Numbered from the stretch's first letter, positions 1 to 10,647 are shown. The stretch: DNA of 64,000 bases from Spartobacteria bacterium (GCA_003167365.1 PMTM01000003.1:307163-371162); one strand, 5' to 3'. Notes: a model not told the origin generated them from the sequence alone. Numbers and translations are program-made.

Positions 1-1
1 C

Positions 2-595
2 GCGCTTTCAGCCGCCGGCAACGATCCATTCAAGCTGCGCTTTGTTGCGAACTTCGCCGAACAGACTCGCGCGACCGCTGTTGCCCTGAAAGCTTACGAG
101 CAATTGGCCCGGTTTCCCGAGCACGCGGCCTTCGCTTATCAAGGTATCGAACGCGTCGGGGGAAAAACCGGCGCATCGGCCACCCAGCGCGCCGCCGCCG
201 AAAAGCTCCTGGCGCTTACCCCAACCGACCCGAATTCCACCGCACAACTCCTCTATCTTGATCTGCTCCTCGGCTCGGACGTTGAGGCGAATCTCGCGAA
301 AGCAAACGATCTGGTGAAAAGATTTCCCGCGCGGCTGGCGTTTCGAATCACCGCGGCGTTGGGTTATCTTCGCCAACACGATGCCGGTTCTGCTCTCGCG
401 CAATTTAGCGGACCGTCGAACGCTCCACCCATAGAATGGAGTAAGACGCCTCCATCGTGGCGCGCCGTTTACGCGGCCGCGCTCTTCGCCAACGAGCAAC
501 CGGAAAAAGCCAGGGAGATAATCGCGACAATCCCGGAAGGAAGCTTGAATGCCGAAGAAAAGACCCTGATCGCGCCGATCACGGAAGCAAAATAA
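2..595 (+). CDS. Repeat-rich (TPR-like) protein, C-terminal part
   Basis: The reading frame is open from the left edge to a TAA at 593-595, so about 197 C-terminal residues of a longer protein are present. The visible part is rich in alanine, glutamate and leucine and falls into helical pairs with alternating small and large residues (for example AFAYQGIERV and ALFANEQPEKAREIIATI), as in tetratricopeptide repeats that mediate protein contacts. No catalytic motif is visible. A TTG at 104 is an internal possible start, but the frame is open upstream of it, so I treat the gene as running off the edge. It converges with the next gene with no spacer: its TAA is followed directly by the other gene's stop. 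The TPR assignment is inferred from composition. Confidence 0.6.
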   Translation, partial: ALSAAGNDPFKLRFVANFAEQTRATAVALKAYEQLARFPEHAAFAYQGIERVGGKTGASATQRAAAEKLLALTPTDPNSTAQLLYLDLLLGSDVEANLAKANDLVKRFPARLAFRITAALGYLRQHDAGSALAQFSGPSNAPPIEWSKTPPSWRAVYAAALFANEQPEKAREIIATIPEGSLNAEEKTLIAPITEAK

Positions 596-1018
596 TTACA
601 AGAGACTTGGACCAAACGGCCGCGGCCCTTTTTTCCAGCGCAGTTCCGGCTGCATATTGATTTCTCCGGCGCCGATCTCGAAACCCACCGACCGCAACAG
701 GTAAGAGACGCCTTCGCGACTTTCCATTGTTTCCTTCAAGCTCCGCGCGAAGAGCTCGATGTATTCCTTGTAAGATTCGAGCGCCAGATTTCCCTCGGCG
801 AAATGATCGGCCAACGCATCGTCGTGGTAATCAATCAAATCGATGAGCGCGCGCCGCAAATCCATCCGCACTTTCGGATCGATCACAATCTTGAACGGCG
901 TGCCTGACGGATCAGGTTTGGCAAGGCTTTGTTTTTTCGCGCCGGTTTGATCGGACGAAACAATCTGGAAATCGTGATTTTCTTCCATGGGTCGATCGAC
1001 AAAGTTCGGTGACGGCAT
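596..1018 (-). CDS. Hypothetical protein, about 140 aa
   Basis: I do not recognise this family. The protein is charged, with a central helical stretch (residues about 50-110, LRRALIDLIDYHDDALADHF) and no signal peptide or membrane segment. Possible starts are GTG at 1027, ATG at 1018 and ATG at 988 (MEENHDF); none has a clear Shine-Dalgarno sequence, and I chose 1018. The gene lies downstream of hppA on the same strand, separated by a family B repeat, and converges with the preceding gene. The function cannot be stated. Confidence 0.5.
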   Translation of the reverse strand: MPSPNFVDRPMEENHDFQIVSSDQTGAKKQSLAKPDPSGTPFKIVIDPKVRMDLRRALIDLIDYHDDALADHFAEGNLALESYKEYIELFARSLKETMESREGVSYLLRSVGFEIGAGEINMQPELRWKKGPRPFGPSLL

Positions 1019-1076
1019 TAGGGCCACGATTCGATCTTATAACAGATCGTCCGAAACTTTCGCGTTAAATTTTACT

Positions 1077-1130
1077 GGTAGGGACATCGCGCTGCGATGT
1101 CCGTGGACGACGCAACGCGCCGTCTCTACC
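1077..1130. repeat. Family B double-hairpin repeat, 54 bp
   Basis: The element starts with GGTAGGGAC and ends with GTCTCTACC, near-inverted termini. Its left half is a perfect hairpin (GGACATCG, CGCTG loop, CGATGTCC) followed by a weaker second hairpin. It has the same length and word order as the copy at 25599-25652. Its right edge supplies the first base of the hppA stop codon (CTA at 1130-1132, TAG on the minus strand). It may also act as a transcription terminator. Confidence 0.75.
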
Positions 1131-3196
1131 TAAAAGAAAATAGGAATGATCAGGATCGCCACAATATTTACGACCTTGATCATCGGATTAATCGCCGGGC
1201 CAGCGGTGTCCTTGTAAGGATCGCCCACCGTGTCGCCGGTCACCGCCGCGGCATGGGCGAACGAACCCTTGCCCCCAAAATTTCCTTCTTCGATAAATTT
1301 CTTCGCATTATCCCAGGCGCCGCCGCTCGAGGTCATCGCGATCGCCACAAACAATCCGGTAACAATCGTGCCCACAAGCACGCCGCCAAGAACGACTGGT
1401 CCCAGAGAGGGAATGAGCGCCACGCCGACGACAAACACCAACGGTAAGAGCGCCGGCACGATCATCTCGCGCAGCGCTGCTTTGGTCACGATATCGACGC
1501 ACGTTCCGTAATCGGGAGTATCTTCACCGCGCAAAATCCCAGGCTTCTCCTTCAATTGCCGGCGAACTTCGCGCACCACCGCACCGGCCGCTTTGCCGAC
1601 CGCATCCATACTGAAAGCAGTGAAAATGAACGGCAATAATCCGCCGATGAACAATCCGATAATCACTTTCGGCTCCGTGAGTGAAAAATTGAACTGCGCG
1701 TAAGCGACATTGTGCGCCTTCAATTCCTCGACGTACGACCCGAACAAGACCAGTGCAGCCAAGCCGGCCGACGCGATCGCGTAACCTTTGGTCACCGCTT
1801 TCATGGTGTTGCCCACCGCGTCGAGCTCGTCAGTCACGCCGCGGACCTCTTTCGGCAAATTGCTCATCACTGCAATGCCGCCGGCGTTATCGGTGATCGG
1901 GCCGAAGGAATCGAGCGAGATGATAATTCCAGCCATCGACAACATCGACATGACCGCAACCGCAATCCCGTAGAGACCGGCAAAATGAAAACTGAGCAGA
2001 ATAGCGATGCCGATGAAACCAACCGGCAATGCGGTCGCGTGCTGTCCGATAGCAAGACCGGCGATGATGTTGGTCGCGTGTCCGGTCTCGGAGGCGCGCG
2101 CGATTTTCTGCACCGGCCGATAATGCATCGAGGTGTAGTAATTTGTGATGATCACCACCACTGCGGTCATGACCAGACCAACCAGCGACGCATAATAGAG
2201 ATCGTTGGCCGAGTGAGCGACGCCGCCAATGGTAATTCCCTCTGGAAAAAGACGATGGGTGGCCGGCCAGAATAGAATGGCTGAGACCACTGCGCTCGCA
2301 CCAACTGCGCCCATGAGAACAGTCGCGGGTTTTCCGCCGCTAATGTTCACGAACAAAATTCCGAGGACCGCGCCGAGCACGGAAATTCCACCGAGAACGA
2401 ATGGATAAACAATGGCCGCGGGATAAGCCGAGAGGGTAAGGGCCGCGACCAGGATCGCACCGATCAAACTCACGGCGTAAGTTTCAAATACGTCCGCGGC
2501 CATGCCCGCACAATCGCCGACGTTGTCGCCGACGTTGTCCGCGATTGTGGCCGGATTGCGCGGATCATCTTCCTCGAGACCGCTCTCGATCTTGCCGACG
2601 AGATCAGCGCCGACATCCGCTGCTTTCGTGTAAATCCCGCCGCCGAGTCGCGCGAACACGCTGATCAAGCTCGCGCCGAGCGCCAAGCCGACAAGACTGC
2701 GCACGGCGGCATAATGGCCAATCATGTTGTTAGCGATGCTGTAAAAAATCGACACCGCGAGCAGCGCGAGGCCGACCACGAGCAAACCGGTCACCGCGCC
2801 GCCATTGAACGCAACTCGCAATGCCGCGGTCCGCGATTTGGTCGCGGATTGAGTCGTGCGCACGTTCGCCAGCACAGCGATCCGCATCCCGATGAAACCC
2901 GCCGACAACGAACAGGATGCGCCGACCACAAAACCGATCGCAGTTGGGTGATCTTTAAAGAAAAAAAGCAGAACGAAAATGACGACGGCGATCGCGCTGA
3001 TGGTAATTACCTGGCGATTCAAATAAGCCTTGGCGCCTTCCTGCACGGCCGCGGAGATTTGGCGCATTCTCTCGTTGCCCGGTGACAATCGCTTGATCGC
3101 CGCGATCAGGAAAAACGCGAAAGCCAATCCGACAACCGCGCACACCATCGACAAGTGCACACCGGACTCAAGCAAATTGAGAGCAAGAATTGTCAT
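1130..3196 (-). CDS. hppA: K+-independent proton-pumping pyrophosphatase
   Basis: A membrane-integral pyrophosphatase that couples pyrophosphate hydrolysis to proton export, recovering energy from biosynthetic pyrophosphate. The 688-residue length fits the family (about 650-770). The substrate and Mg2+ site is intact: a [19 protein letters not shown] segment at residues about 210-228, and a C-terminal [14 protein letters not shown] motif. In the motif [13 protein letters not shown] a lysine occupies the place that is alanine in potassium-dependent enzymes, so this should be the potassium-independent class (established family rule). Most of the chain is hydrophobic, compatible with about 16 membrane helices. 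The start MTILALN is the natural one. The gene appears monocistronic, and its stop codon lies in a family B repeat. Confidence 0.97.
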   Translation of the reverse strand: MTILALNLLESGVHLSMVCAVVGLAFAFFLIAAIKRLSPGNERMRQISAAVQEGAKAYLNRQVITISAIAVVIFVLLFFFKDHPTAIGFVVGASCSLSAGFIGMRIAVLANVRTTQSATKSRTAALRVAFNGGAVTGLLVVGLALLAVSIFYSIANNMIGHYAAVRSLVGLALGASLISVFARLGGGIYTKAADVGADLVGKIESGLEEDDPRNPATIADNVGDNVGDCAGMAADVFETYAVSLIGAILVAALTLSAYPAAIVYPFVLGGISVLGAVLGILFVNISGGKPATVLMGAVGASAVVSAILFWPATHRLFPEGITIGGVAHSANDLYYASLVGLVMTAVVVIITNYYTSMHYRPVQKIARASETGHATNIIAGLAIGQHATALPVGFIGIAILLSFHFAGLYGIAVAVMSMLSMAGIIISLDSFGPITDNAGGIAVMSNLPKEVRGVTDELDAVGNTMKAVTKGYAIASAGLAALVLFGSYVEELKAHNVAYAQFNFSLTEPKVIIGLFIGGLLPFIFTAFSMDAVGKAAGAVVREVRRQLKEKPGILRGEDTPDYGTCVDIVTKAALREMIVPALLPLVFVVGVALIPSLGPVVLGGVLVGTIVTGLFVAIAMTSSGGAWDNAKKFIEEGNFGGKGSFAHAAAVTGDTVGDPYKDTAGPAINPMIKVVNIVAILIIPIFF

Positions 3197-3304
3197 GAAC
3201 GTTCCGTGATAAAGCGCACGACTGTATGAAGAATTGATGGCGTAGCAAACAGCTATTTCGCGCGAATCGAGTCGTTGCGAATAATGATCTAAGCACCGCG
3301 AGGC

Positions 3305-5434
3305 TTACTTCGCCGTTTTCATATTCAACGCTTTCACGAGAAAGGCCCAACGGTCGGCGGTCTCTTCTATGATTTTCGTTGTCGGTTTGCCCGCGCCGTG
3401 ACCGGCTTTTGTTTCAATACGAATCAAGGTTGGCGCCGGACCGCTTTGCGCGGCTTGCAGCGTGGCAGCGAATTTGAAACTGTGCGCCGGCACGACGCGA
3501 TCGTCGTGATCTGCCGTCGTGATCATAGTCGCGGGGTAAGCGCAACCTTTCGCGAAGTGATGCAACGGAGAGTAGGCATAAAGATACGGAAAATCTTCGC
3601 GGTTCTCTGAGCTTCCGTAATCCGAAGTCCACGCCCAGCCGATCGTGAATTTTTGGAACCGCAGCATGTCCATCACGCCCACGGCCGGCAACGCCGCGCC
3701 GAAAAGATCGGGCCGCTGCGTCAGGCACGCGCCGACCAGTAAACCGCCGTTGCTGCCGCCGCCAATCGCAAGCTTCGGCGTTGACGTAAACTTATTGTCG
3801 ATCAAGTACTGGGCCGCCGAGATGAAATCATCAAACACGTTTTGCTTCACGTGTTTCTCGCCGGCTTCGTGCCATTTCTCGCCGTACTCACCGCCACCAC
3901 GCAGATTCGGCAGCGCGAAAATTCCGCCCATTTCCATCCAGGCTAAGATTGCCGGACTGAATGAGGGCGTCTCGGAAATATCGAATCCACCGTAGCCGTA
4001 AAGATATGTCGGATTCTGGCCATCGCGTTTCATTCCTTTTTTGTAAGAGATGAACATCGGCACGCGCGTGCCATCGGCACTGTTGTAGAAAACCTGATCG
4101 GTCGTGTAATCGTCCGGATTGAATTTTACTTTCGGCTGAAACAGCAGAGTGCTCTCGCGTTTGTCGAAATCATAGCGAAAGATCGATGTCGGCGTGGTGA
4201 AGCTCGCGAATGAATAAAATGTTTCGCGATCGCCCCGTTTGCCAGTGAAACCACCGGCCGACCCAATTCCTGGCAATGCAATCTCACCGTCCCCCGCTCC
4301 GTCGGATTTGAATAACTTCACCAAACTGTGCGCATCTTTCAGATAGACCGCGATAAAACGACCGCCCACTACGCTGACCGCTTCGAGCTTATCCGCCGAT
4401 TCAGGAACAAGCTCTTTTGGCTGCGGCGGAAGAGGTTTGCTCGTATCGACGGAAATAATGCGGCCCAACGGCGCGTTTAAATCGGTCTTGAAGGCAAAGA
4501 CGGATCCTTCGTTTCCGACAAAGTCGTAGGCCGCATCGGCTTTATCGAATAGCTCGACCACCTTCGAGTTCGGATCGTCAAGGTTCTTGTAGAAGATGCG
4601 GTTCTTCGGATCAGTCCCATGGCTCACCGTGATAATGAGATAGCGGCCATCGTCAGTGACCTCGGCGTTGAAGAGCCACTCCTTTTGGTCGGGCCGCTCG
4701 TAAATCAATTTATCCTGCGCCTGCGGAGTCCCCAGTTTATGAAAGAACAATTTGTGACCGTAAACCTGCGACCGCAGTTTGTTTTTCTCGTCCGGTTGGT
4801 CGTAACGGCTGTAGAAGAAACCGCTGCTGTCTTTCTTCCACGAGGCGCCGGAGAATTTTATCCAATCGAGTTTGTCATCTCGATCTTTCCCGGTTTCAAC
4901 GTCGCGCACTTTCCATTGCTGCCAATCGGAGCCCGCGGTTGCGAGTCCGTAAGCCATGAGTTTGGCGTCGTCGCTCACCGCCACACCACCCAGCGCCACC
5001 GTCCCGTCTTTCGCCAAAGTATTTGGATCGAGAAGTTGGCGCGGCTGCTCGGACAAATTCGCCGCTACATAAAGAACATTTTGGTTCTGCAATCCCGAAT
5101 TTTTCGAAATGAAGTAGCGATTCTTCTCCCGGAACGGCACTCCGAATTTTTCGTAATCCCACAACGCGGTCAGGCGCGCCTTGATCGCGTCGCGCTCGGG
5201 AATCGTCTTGAGGAAATCAAACGTCAGCTTGTTTTCTGCTTCAATCCATTTCCGTGACTCGGGTGCGTCCGGATTTTCCAGCGGCCGATACGGATCGGCC
5301 ACCTTGGTGCCGTGATAATCATCGACCTGATCGCTTTTTGGCGCGGCGGGATATTTGAATTCGGTTTTGGTTTCCGCGGTCAGCAGAACTGATAACGGCA
5401 GAACAAACGAAAAGGCGACGAGGATTCTTTTCAT
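3305..5434 (-). CDS. Exported prolyl oligopeptidase (S9A family)
   Basis: A serine peptidase that cleaves peptides after proline. The 709-residue protein starts with a signal peptide (MKRILVAFSFVLPLSVLLTA), so it acts in the periplasm or outside the cell. After that come the S9 N-terminal seven-bladed propeller (about residues 30-440) and the alpha/beta-hydrolase domain. The nucleophile sits in GGGSNGG (around residue 560). The acid is in DHDDRVVP and the histidine in AGHGAGKP near the C terminus, so the triad is complete. The length matches S9A enzymes (about 700). The gene stands alone between hppA and the RND operon, on the same strand. Confidence 0.95.
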   Translation of the reverse strand: MKRILVAFSFVLPLSVLLTAETKTEFKYPAAPKSDQVDDYHGTKVADPYRPLENPDAPESRKWIEAENKLTFDFLKTIPERDAIKARLTALWDYEKFGVPFREKNRYFISKNSGLQNQNVLYVAANLSEQPRQLLDPNTLAKDGTVALGGVAVSDDAKLMAYGLATAGSDWQQWKVRDVETGKDRDDKLDWIKFSGASWKKDSSGFFYSRYDQPDEKNKLRSQVYGHKLFFHKLGTPQAQDKLIYERPDQKEWLFNAEVTDDGRYLIITVSHGTDPKNRIFYKNLDDPNSKVVELFDKADAAYDFVGNEGSVFAFKTDLNAPLGRIISVDTSKPLPPQPKELVPESADKLEAVSVVGGRFIAVYLKDAHSLVKLFKSDGAGDGEIALPGIGSAGGFTGKRGDRETFYSFASFTTPTSIFRYDFDKRESTLLFQPKVKFNPDDYTTDQVFYNSADGTRVPMFISYKKGMKRDGQNPTYLYGYGGFDISETPSFSPAILAWMEMGGIFALPNLRGGGEYGEKWHEAGEKHVKQNVFDDFISAAQYLIDNKFTSTPKLAIGGGSNGGLLVGACLTQRPDLFGAALPAVGVMDMLRFQKFTIGWAWTSDYGSSENREDFPYLYAYSPLHHFAKGCAYPATMITTADHDDRVVPAHSFKFAATLQAAQSGPAPTLIRIETKAGHGAGKPTTKIIEETADRWAFLVKALNMKTAK

Positions 5435-5510
5435 AATAAATTGGAGCCAATCATAACCGCGCTAACCGATGGGGCAACGGCGAGCCGCGCCCGCAATCAG
5501 CCGATCGCGG

Positions 5511-8500
5511 TCATGCTTGTTTCCAGCCATTGCCGTTGCCATCCCGCGCCATCGCAAACTCCGGAGTTAGATCGACATCTTCCGGCGCCGGTTCCTCTTC
5601 TGGTTCTCCGAGCGACCGTTCGTGGTGCTCTTTCGCGATCAGCATGTAAAGCGACGGCACGATGAACAAAGTGAAAATCGTTCCAATCGTCATCCCGCCG
5701 ACGAGCACAAGACCGATTGAATTTCGCGCGGCAGCCCCCGCGCCGGTCACGAGGGTAAGTGGGAAGTGACCGGCGACAGTCGCGACGCTGGTCATCATAA
5801 TCGGACGCAAACGAATCCGCGCCGCTTGAGCGACCGCGGCTAACTTCGTCGCGCCCTGCCGTTGCAGTTCGTTGGCGAACTGCACAATCAAAATTCCGTT
5901 CTTCGAAACGAGACCGACGAGCGTGACCAGACCGACCTGGGAATAGATGTTGAAGGAAGTGGTCCAGCCGTCGGTGAAAAACTTCCCAAACGGCATCTTC
6001 AGGAACATGAAAAGGCCTGCGCCGAAGAGCGCCAGCGGAACGGAGCCGAGCAGGATGATAAGCGGATCGCGGAAGCTGTTGAACTGCGCCGCAAGGACAA
6101 GAAAGATCAGGACAACGGCGAGCAGGAAGACGCCGCCGAACTTGCTCCCTTCAATCCTGAGCTGACGCGAGCCGCCGGTGTAATCGATCACATAGCCGGC
6201 GGGCAGAACCTTGTGCGCTTCATCCTCGAGGAACTTGAGGGCGGAATCGACTGAGTCCTTCGGAAGGCCGGTGATGGTGACGGCATTGAGCTGCTGCATG
6301 CGGTTGAGCGAGCGCGCCACGGTTGTTGGCTTGATCGTCGCGATCGTGCTCAGCGGCAGCAGCTGGTTGTTCGGCCCGGTGACATAAATGCTCTGCAACT
6401 GCTCGGGATTGAGCCGGTCAACGCGTTTGATCTGCGGAATGACCTTGTAGCTGAGACCTTCCATGTTGAACCAGTTAACGTAATTGCCACCGATAGCGGC
6501 GGACAGATCGGCGCCGACTTTCTGCATGTCCAATCCCATGGCGGAGACCTTGTCGTGATCGAATACGATCTGCGCCTGCGGCTGGTCAATCTTGGTGTCG
6601 ATGTCGCTAAACTGAAAAACACCGGCTTGCGTCGCTTTGTCAGAGATATCCTTGGCAAACTCCAGAATGCGCTCATGACTGGCGGTCGACGCGATAATAA
6701 AGCTCACCGGTAAATTGTCCGAGCCGGGGAGCGCTTCCGGCATGGTCGCGAACATTTGAATGCCAGGAATGCCAGCGAGCTTTTGCTGGACGACCGGCAG
6801 ATAATCCTTCGTTGGGACCTTGCGTGTGCCCCATGGTTTCAAAACCATCCCGCCGAAACCAAATGACGGATTGGTGAGCTGAAAGGTGAAACGCGTATCG
6901 GGAATATCCTTGAAGATTTTGCCGGCAGCGTCGGCATAACGAATCGTATCGTCGATCGTCGCATTGGCCGGGGCGGTAATAATGCCGATGATGAAACCCT
7001 GATCTTCTTTTGGCGCCAGCTCTTTGGTCATCATTTTGGGCATGGCAAACATCAGCATCGCGAGAAGCGACACCCCCGCCCAGACGATATAGACGGCGGG
7101 ACGCGCGTTTAGCGTGCGATCGAGATGGCTGCCATACCAGTCACGGAAGCGATCGAAGGTCCGGTTAACGAATCCGCTGAAGCCGTGGTCTGCATGCTTC
7201 GCCTGTAAGAGGTTGGCGCACATCATCGGCGACAGAACCAAGGCGACGACGCCGGAAATAAAGACCGCGCCGGCAAGAGTCAGGGCAAACTCGCGGAAGA
7301 GCGCGCCGGTCAGACCGCCCTGGAGAGCGATGGGCGTATAGACAGCCGCGAGTGTGATGGTCATGGCGATGATCGGGCCGATGAGCTCGCGCGCGCCGAC
7401 GAGTGCGGCATTCATTCGGGACATGCCTTCGCGCATGTGGCGCTCGACGTTCTCGACCACGACGATGGCATCGTCCACGACCAACCCGACGGAGAGCACG
7501 ATGGCCAGGAGCGTCAGGAGGTTGAGACTGAAGCCAAAAAGTTGCATGAGAAACAGAGCGCCGATCAGTGAAATAGGGATCGCGACCACCGGCACCAGGA
7601 CCGAGCGGACTGAGCCGAGGAAAAGGAAAATCACGACCATCACGATGAGAAGCGTGTCGATCAGCGTCTTAACGACCTCGTGGATGGCGTCATTGATATA
7701 GGCGGTGGCGTCGTAAGCCACCTCGACCTCCATGCCTCTGGGCAGCTCCTTCCTGATCTCGTCCACCTCGGCTCGACAACGCTTGATCACGTCCACCGAA
7801 TTCGCATTGGGCAGAACAAAGATGCCCATGAAGACAGCTTTCTTCCCGGTGAACCGCACCTCCGAGTCATAGTCTTCCGCGCCGAGCACAACATCGGCGA
7901 TATCACCCAGCCTAACGAGTGTGCCATTGGTCTGACTGACCACCAGCTGCTTGAATTGCTCAGCGGTATGCAGATCGGTGTTCGCCGTCAGGTTGACCTG
8001 AAGAAGAGAGCCTTTGGTGCTTCCGACGGCCGCGAGATAATTGTTCTTGGACAACGCGTTCCGAACATCCGAGGGGCTGATGTTGAGCGCAGCCATCCGC
8101 TCCGGCTTCATCCAGATGCGCATGGCGAAGGTGCGGCCCCCGAGGATATTCGCCGTTTGCACGCCAGCGACGGAGGTCAGACGCGGCTGCACCAAGCGGA
8201 CGAGATAATCCGTTACCTCGTTAGGCTGGAGAATGTTCGAGGTGAAACTCAGATAGGCCGAAGCGATTTGGGAATCGGCCGGCTGAATCGCGATGACCGG
8301 GATCTGTGATTCCGGCGGAAGATTGTTGCGGATCGCGTCAACGCGCGCGCTGATATCCGAGAGAGCCTTGTTGGCGTCGTAGTTTAATTTTAGCCTCGCC
8401 GTAACCGTCGAGACACTCTGCTGACTCGTGGATTGGATGTAATCGATGCCGTCGGCCGCAGCCATTGCCCGTTCGATTGGAGTGGTAATGAAGCCGCGCA

Positions 8501-8678
8501 CCAATTCCGCGTCCGCGCCGACGTAGACAGTCGTCACGGTAATGGCGGCGATATCGCTGCGCGGATACTGACGCACATTGAGAGTCTTCATCGCCTGCAA
8601 GCCGGCGATGAGAATGACGAAGCTCACGACCAGCGCGAGCACCGGGCGCTTAATGAAAAGGTCGGTGAAGCCTTTCAC
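5511..8678 (-). CDS. RND multidrug efflux permease (HAE1/AcrB type)
   Basis: The inner-membrane proton-driven pump of a tripartite efflux system. The 1,055 residues have the classic order: first helix (FIKRPVLALVVSFVILIAG), large periplasmic porter loop, helices 2-6, a second helix 7 and loop, and helices 8-12. The proton-relay aspartate pair is present in GLVVDDAIVVVENVERH. The C terminus has an acidic tail (EPEEEPAPEDVD). It follows the membrane fusion gene by six bases and forms a tetR-MFP-RND operon on the minus strand. No TolC-type outer-membrane gene is adjacent, so the channel must be encoded elsewhere. The substrate cannot be predicted from the sequence. Confidence 0.96.
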   Translation of the reverse strand: MKGFTDLFIKRPVLALVVSFVILIAGLQAMKTLNVRQYPRSDIAAITVTTVYVGADAELVRGFITTPIERAMAAADGIDYIQSTSQQSVSTVTARLKLNYDANKALSDISARVDAIRNNLPPESQIPVIAIQPADSQIASAYLSFTSNILQPNEVTDYLVRLVQPRLTSVAGVQTANILGGRTFAMRIWMKPERMAALNISPSDVRNALSKNNYLAAVGSTKGSLLQVNLTANTDLHTAEQFKQLVVSQTNGTLVRLGDIADVVLGAEDYDSEVRFTGKKAVFMGIFVLPNANSVDVIKRCRAEVDEIRKELPRGMEVEVAYDATAYINDAIHEVVKTLIDTLLIVMVVIFLFLGSVRSVLVPVVAIPISLIGALFLMQLFGFSLNLLTLLAIVLSVGLVVDDAIVVVENVERHMREGMSRMNAALVGARELIGPIIAMTITLAAVYTPIALQGGLTGALFREFALTLAGAVFISGVVALVLSPMMCANLLQAKHADHGFSGFVNRTFDRFRDWYGSHLDRTLNARPAVYIVWAGVSLLAMLMFAMPKMMTKELAPKEDQGFIIGIITAPANATIDDTIRYADAAGKIFKDIPDTRFTFQLTNPSFGFGGMVLKPWGTRKVPTKDYLPVVQQKLAGIPGIQMFATMPEALPGSDNLPVSFIIASTASHERILEFAKDISDKATQAGVFQFSDIDTKIDQPQAQIVFDHDKVSAMGLDMQKVGADLSAAIGGNYVNWFNMEGLSYKVIPQIKRVDRLNPEQLQSIYVTGPNNQLLPLSTIATIKPTTVARSLNRMQQLNAVTITGLPKDSVDSALKFLEDEAHKVLPAGYVIDYTGGSRQLRIEGSKFGGVFLLAVVLIFLVLAAQFNSFRDPLIILLGSVPLALFGAGLFMFLKMPFGKFFTDGWTTSFNIYSQVGLVTLVGLVSKNGILIVQFANELQRQGATKLAAVAQAARIRLRPIMMTSVATVAGHFPLTLVTGAGAAARNSIGLVLVGGMTIGTIFTLFIVPSLYMLIAKEHHERSLGEPEEEPAPEDVDLTPEFAMARDGNGNGWKQA

Positions 8679-8684
8679 TGGAAA

Positions 8685-10016
8685 TCAGGAATCTGCCGGG
8701 GTCGGATTCAGTTGAGGTTTCGGAGCGAGATCGTTGCTGATCGTGACCGGCATGCCGTTGCGCAACTTAAAAACACCAGTGCTGACGACGGTCTCGCCGG
8801 CTTTAAGCCCTTCGGTGATGGCGATGAAATCCCCCCGCGCATCGCCGACACGAACAACTTGCTGACGAAGAGTCTGGGACTCCTTGCCAGTTTTGGGATC
8901 TTTGTTGGTTTCGATCACGTAAACTGAGTCGCCATACGGCGCGTAGTACACGGCCGATCCCGGAATCACGAGTGTTTTGTGCGTCTCGGGCAGGCGGACT
9001 TCCACCTTGCCAAACATCCCCGGGTGCAATGCGTGGTCGGGATTTTCGAGCGTCGCTTGCAGGGAGACATTTCGCGTCACGGCATCCACCATTGAATTAA
9101 TCGCCGTGAGTTTGCCTTTGAACTCCCGGCCGGGCACAGCGTCGGTGCGCACATCGACCGCGAGACCGCTCAAAAGTTTTGACATTTCCTGCTGCGGGAG
9201 GGCGAAGTCCACAAAGACCGGGTCGAGCGCGGTCAAGGCAACCACCTGTTGTCCGGCGTTGATCATCTGTCCCACGTTCACCTGGCGAATGCCGAGCTGG
9301 CCGTCGAACGGCGCGTGCACTTCCTTTTTCCTGATCATCGACCGCATATTATCGACCGCGCCCTGCTTTTGCCCGAAGGCTCCCTCGGCGGCATCGAGCT
9401 CGGATTTCGAGATGACTTTGCGCGCTGACAGGTCGCGGGCTCGTTCCAAATTGGCGCGCGCCAATTCCAGATCGGCTTCGGCGGTATGCAGCTGCCCTTC
9501 TTCCGACGAAGTATCCAGCTGGATCAGGGTGTCGCTCTTCTTCGCGACGCCGCCATTTTCGAATTCAACTTTGCTGACGATTCCGCCGAGCTCCGTTGCC
9601 ACAATCGCGCCTTGGGTCGCCGAAACCGAGCAAACAGCGGAAAGAACCGGAGCCCAATCTTCCGCCTTCACGACTGCGCTCGATACGGTTGTCGCCGGCA
9701 TGGCAAATGGCGTCGACATCATCTTTCTGACCTGGCTGGCCTTTACATCGGCCAGGATGAAAAGGAGAAACGCGACCGCCCAAATGGCGCCGGCGGTGGT
9801 TCGCCGGCGTGCGAACTTATAGATGGAAGAGATGACGCTAACTATTGCAAGAAGCGTGAAAACGATGACTAGAATGGTCGAGATCCAGAATCCGATCGCC
9901 TTGAGGACGGCGACGAGGCCAACCAAAAGAAGAATGGCGCCGACGACCAAAAGAATCTTTTTTGCGACCGATTTCATTTGATGAGTGGTGGTAGCGGGCT
10001 TGGCCACGTCATGCAT
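8685..10016 (-). CDS. RND membrane fusion (adaptor) protein with extra N-terminal helices
   Basis: The periplasmic adaptor that links the RND pump to an outer-membrane channel. From about residue 100 the protein follows the HlyD/AcrA pattern: lipoyl half (GGIVSKVEFENGGVAKKSD), helical hairpin (about 165-225), second lipoyl half (VHAPFDGQLGIRQVNVGQ) and beta-barrel and membrane-proximal domains (to about 430). Unusually, residues 15-95 hold two or three strongly hydrophobic segments instead of a simple signal peptide or lipobox, so the adaptor may be anchored by a small membrane bundle. The start ATG at 10016 overlaps the 3' end of the TetR gene by 8 bp, suggesting coupled translation. A later ATG at 9977 is possible. 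Confidence 0.92.
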   Translation of the reverse strand: MHDVAKPATTTHQMKSVAKKILLVVGAILLLVGLVAVLKAIGFWISTILVIVFTLLAIVSVISSIYKFARRRTTAGAIWAVAFLLFILADVKASQVRKMMSTPFAMPATTVSSAVVKAEDWAPVLSAVCSVSATQGAIVATELGGIVSKVEFENGGVAKKSDTLIQLDTSSEEGQLHTAEADLELARANLERARDLSARKVISKSELDAAEGAFGQKQGAVDNMRSMIRKKEVHAPFDGQLGIRQVNVGQMINAGQQVVALTALDPVFVDFALPQQEMSKLLSGLAVDVRTDAVPGREFKGKLTAINSMVDAVTRNVSLQATLENPDHALHPGMFGKVEVRLPETHKTLVIPGSAVYYAPYGDSVYVIETNKDPKTGKESQTLRQQVVRVGDARGDFIAITEGLKAGETVVSTGVFKLRNGMPVTISNDLAPKPQLNPTPADS

Positions 10017-10638
10017 AAACTGGTGCGCTTTCAGATTTGAACAACAATCGCCATAAACGGCGCGCTACTTCCAGTTGCCGCTCACGCCGTTCGCTGTCGG
10101 TTGCGGTGGAAACATTGAGCACTTCACGCATTAACATTCCATCGCTAACAGCGAAAATAAGCTCGGTGAGCTGGCGCGGAGTCAGATCGTGGGTCGCGTT
10201 CTTCGACTCGGTCGCGCGCGCGATTAGATCGGTCACGCCGTCCATCACCGTCTTGGTTACGTCACGAACTAACTCCGCTACGCGCGGATTGCGGCTCGCC
10301 TCCGCGAAAAGATCGACCACGAACGCCGCCGTCACTTGCGGCTCATTTTCGCAGCAATGCGCCGTGAACAGGATTTCGAGCGCTGCTAAAAGAGTCTCGG
10401 CGCCGCGGGCGCGCTCCAGCACCTGCTGAATTTCGCTCTTGTGGTTGTCGGCCATCGCCGAAATCACCGCATCTTTATTTTCAAAATAGCGGTAGATGAG
10501 TCCGACACTGATCCCCGCCTCGCCGCTAATGTGGTGCATGCTGGTTTGGTGAAATCCGCGCCTGGCAAAGCAAATCATCGCTGCATTAAGAATTTGCTCG
10601 CGGCGATCTGGCGCCGGTTCGATTCGGGAATCTGACAT
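10009..10638 (-). CDS. TetR-family repressor of the RND operon
   Basis: A 209-residue one-component regulator and the first gene of the tetR-MFP-RND operon. The N-terminal helix-turn-helix is clear (residues about 20-65, with HHISGEAGISVGLIYRYFENKD, a typical TetR recognition helix followed by YxYF). The C-terminal ligand-binding domain is helical and unassignable. The ATG at 10636-10638 lies 10 bp from a perfect 26-bp palindrome (10648-10673) that is the likely operator, so autorepression together with the pump genes is expected. The inducer is unknown but is probably a pump substrate. Confidence 0.93.
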   Translation of the reverse strand: MSDSRIEPAPDRREQILNAAMICFARRGFHQTSMHHISGEAGISVGLIYRYFENKDAVISAMADNHKSEIQQVLERARGAETLLAALEILFTAHCCENEPQVTAAFVVDLFAEASRNPRVAELVRDVTKTVMDGVTDLIARATESKNATHDLTPRQLTELIFAVSDGMLMREVLNVSTATDSERRERQLEVARRLWRLLFKSESAPVYA

Positions 10639-10647
10639 GGGGTTGGA

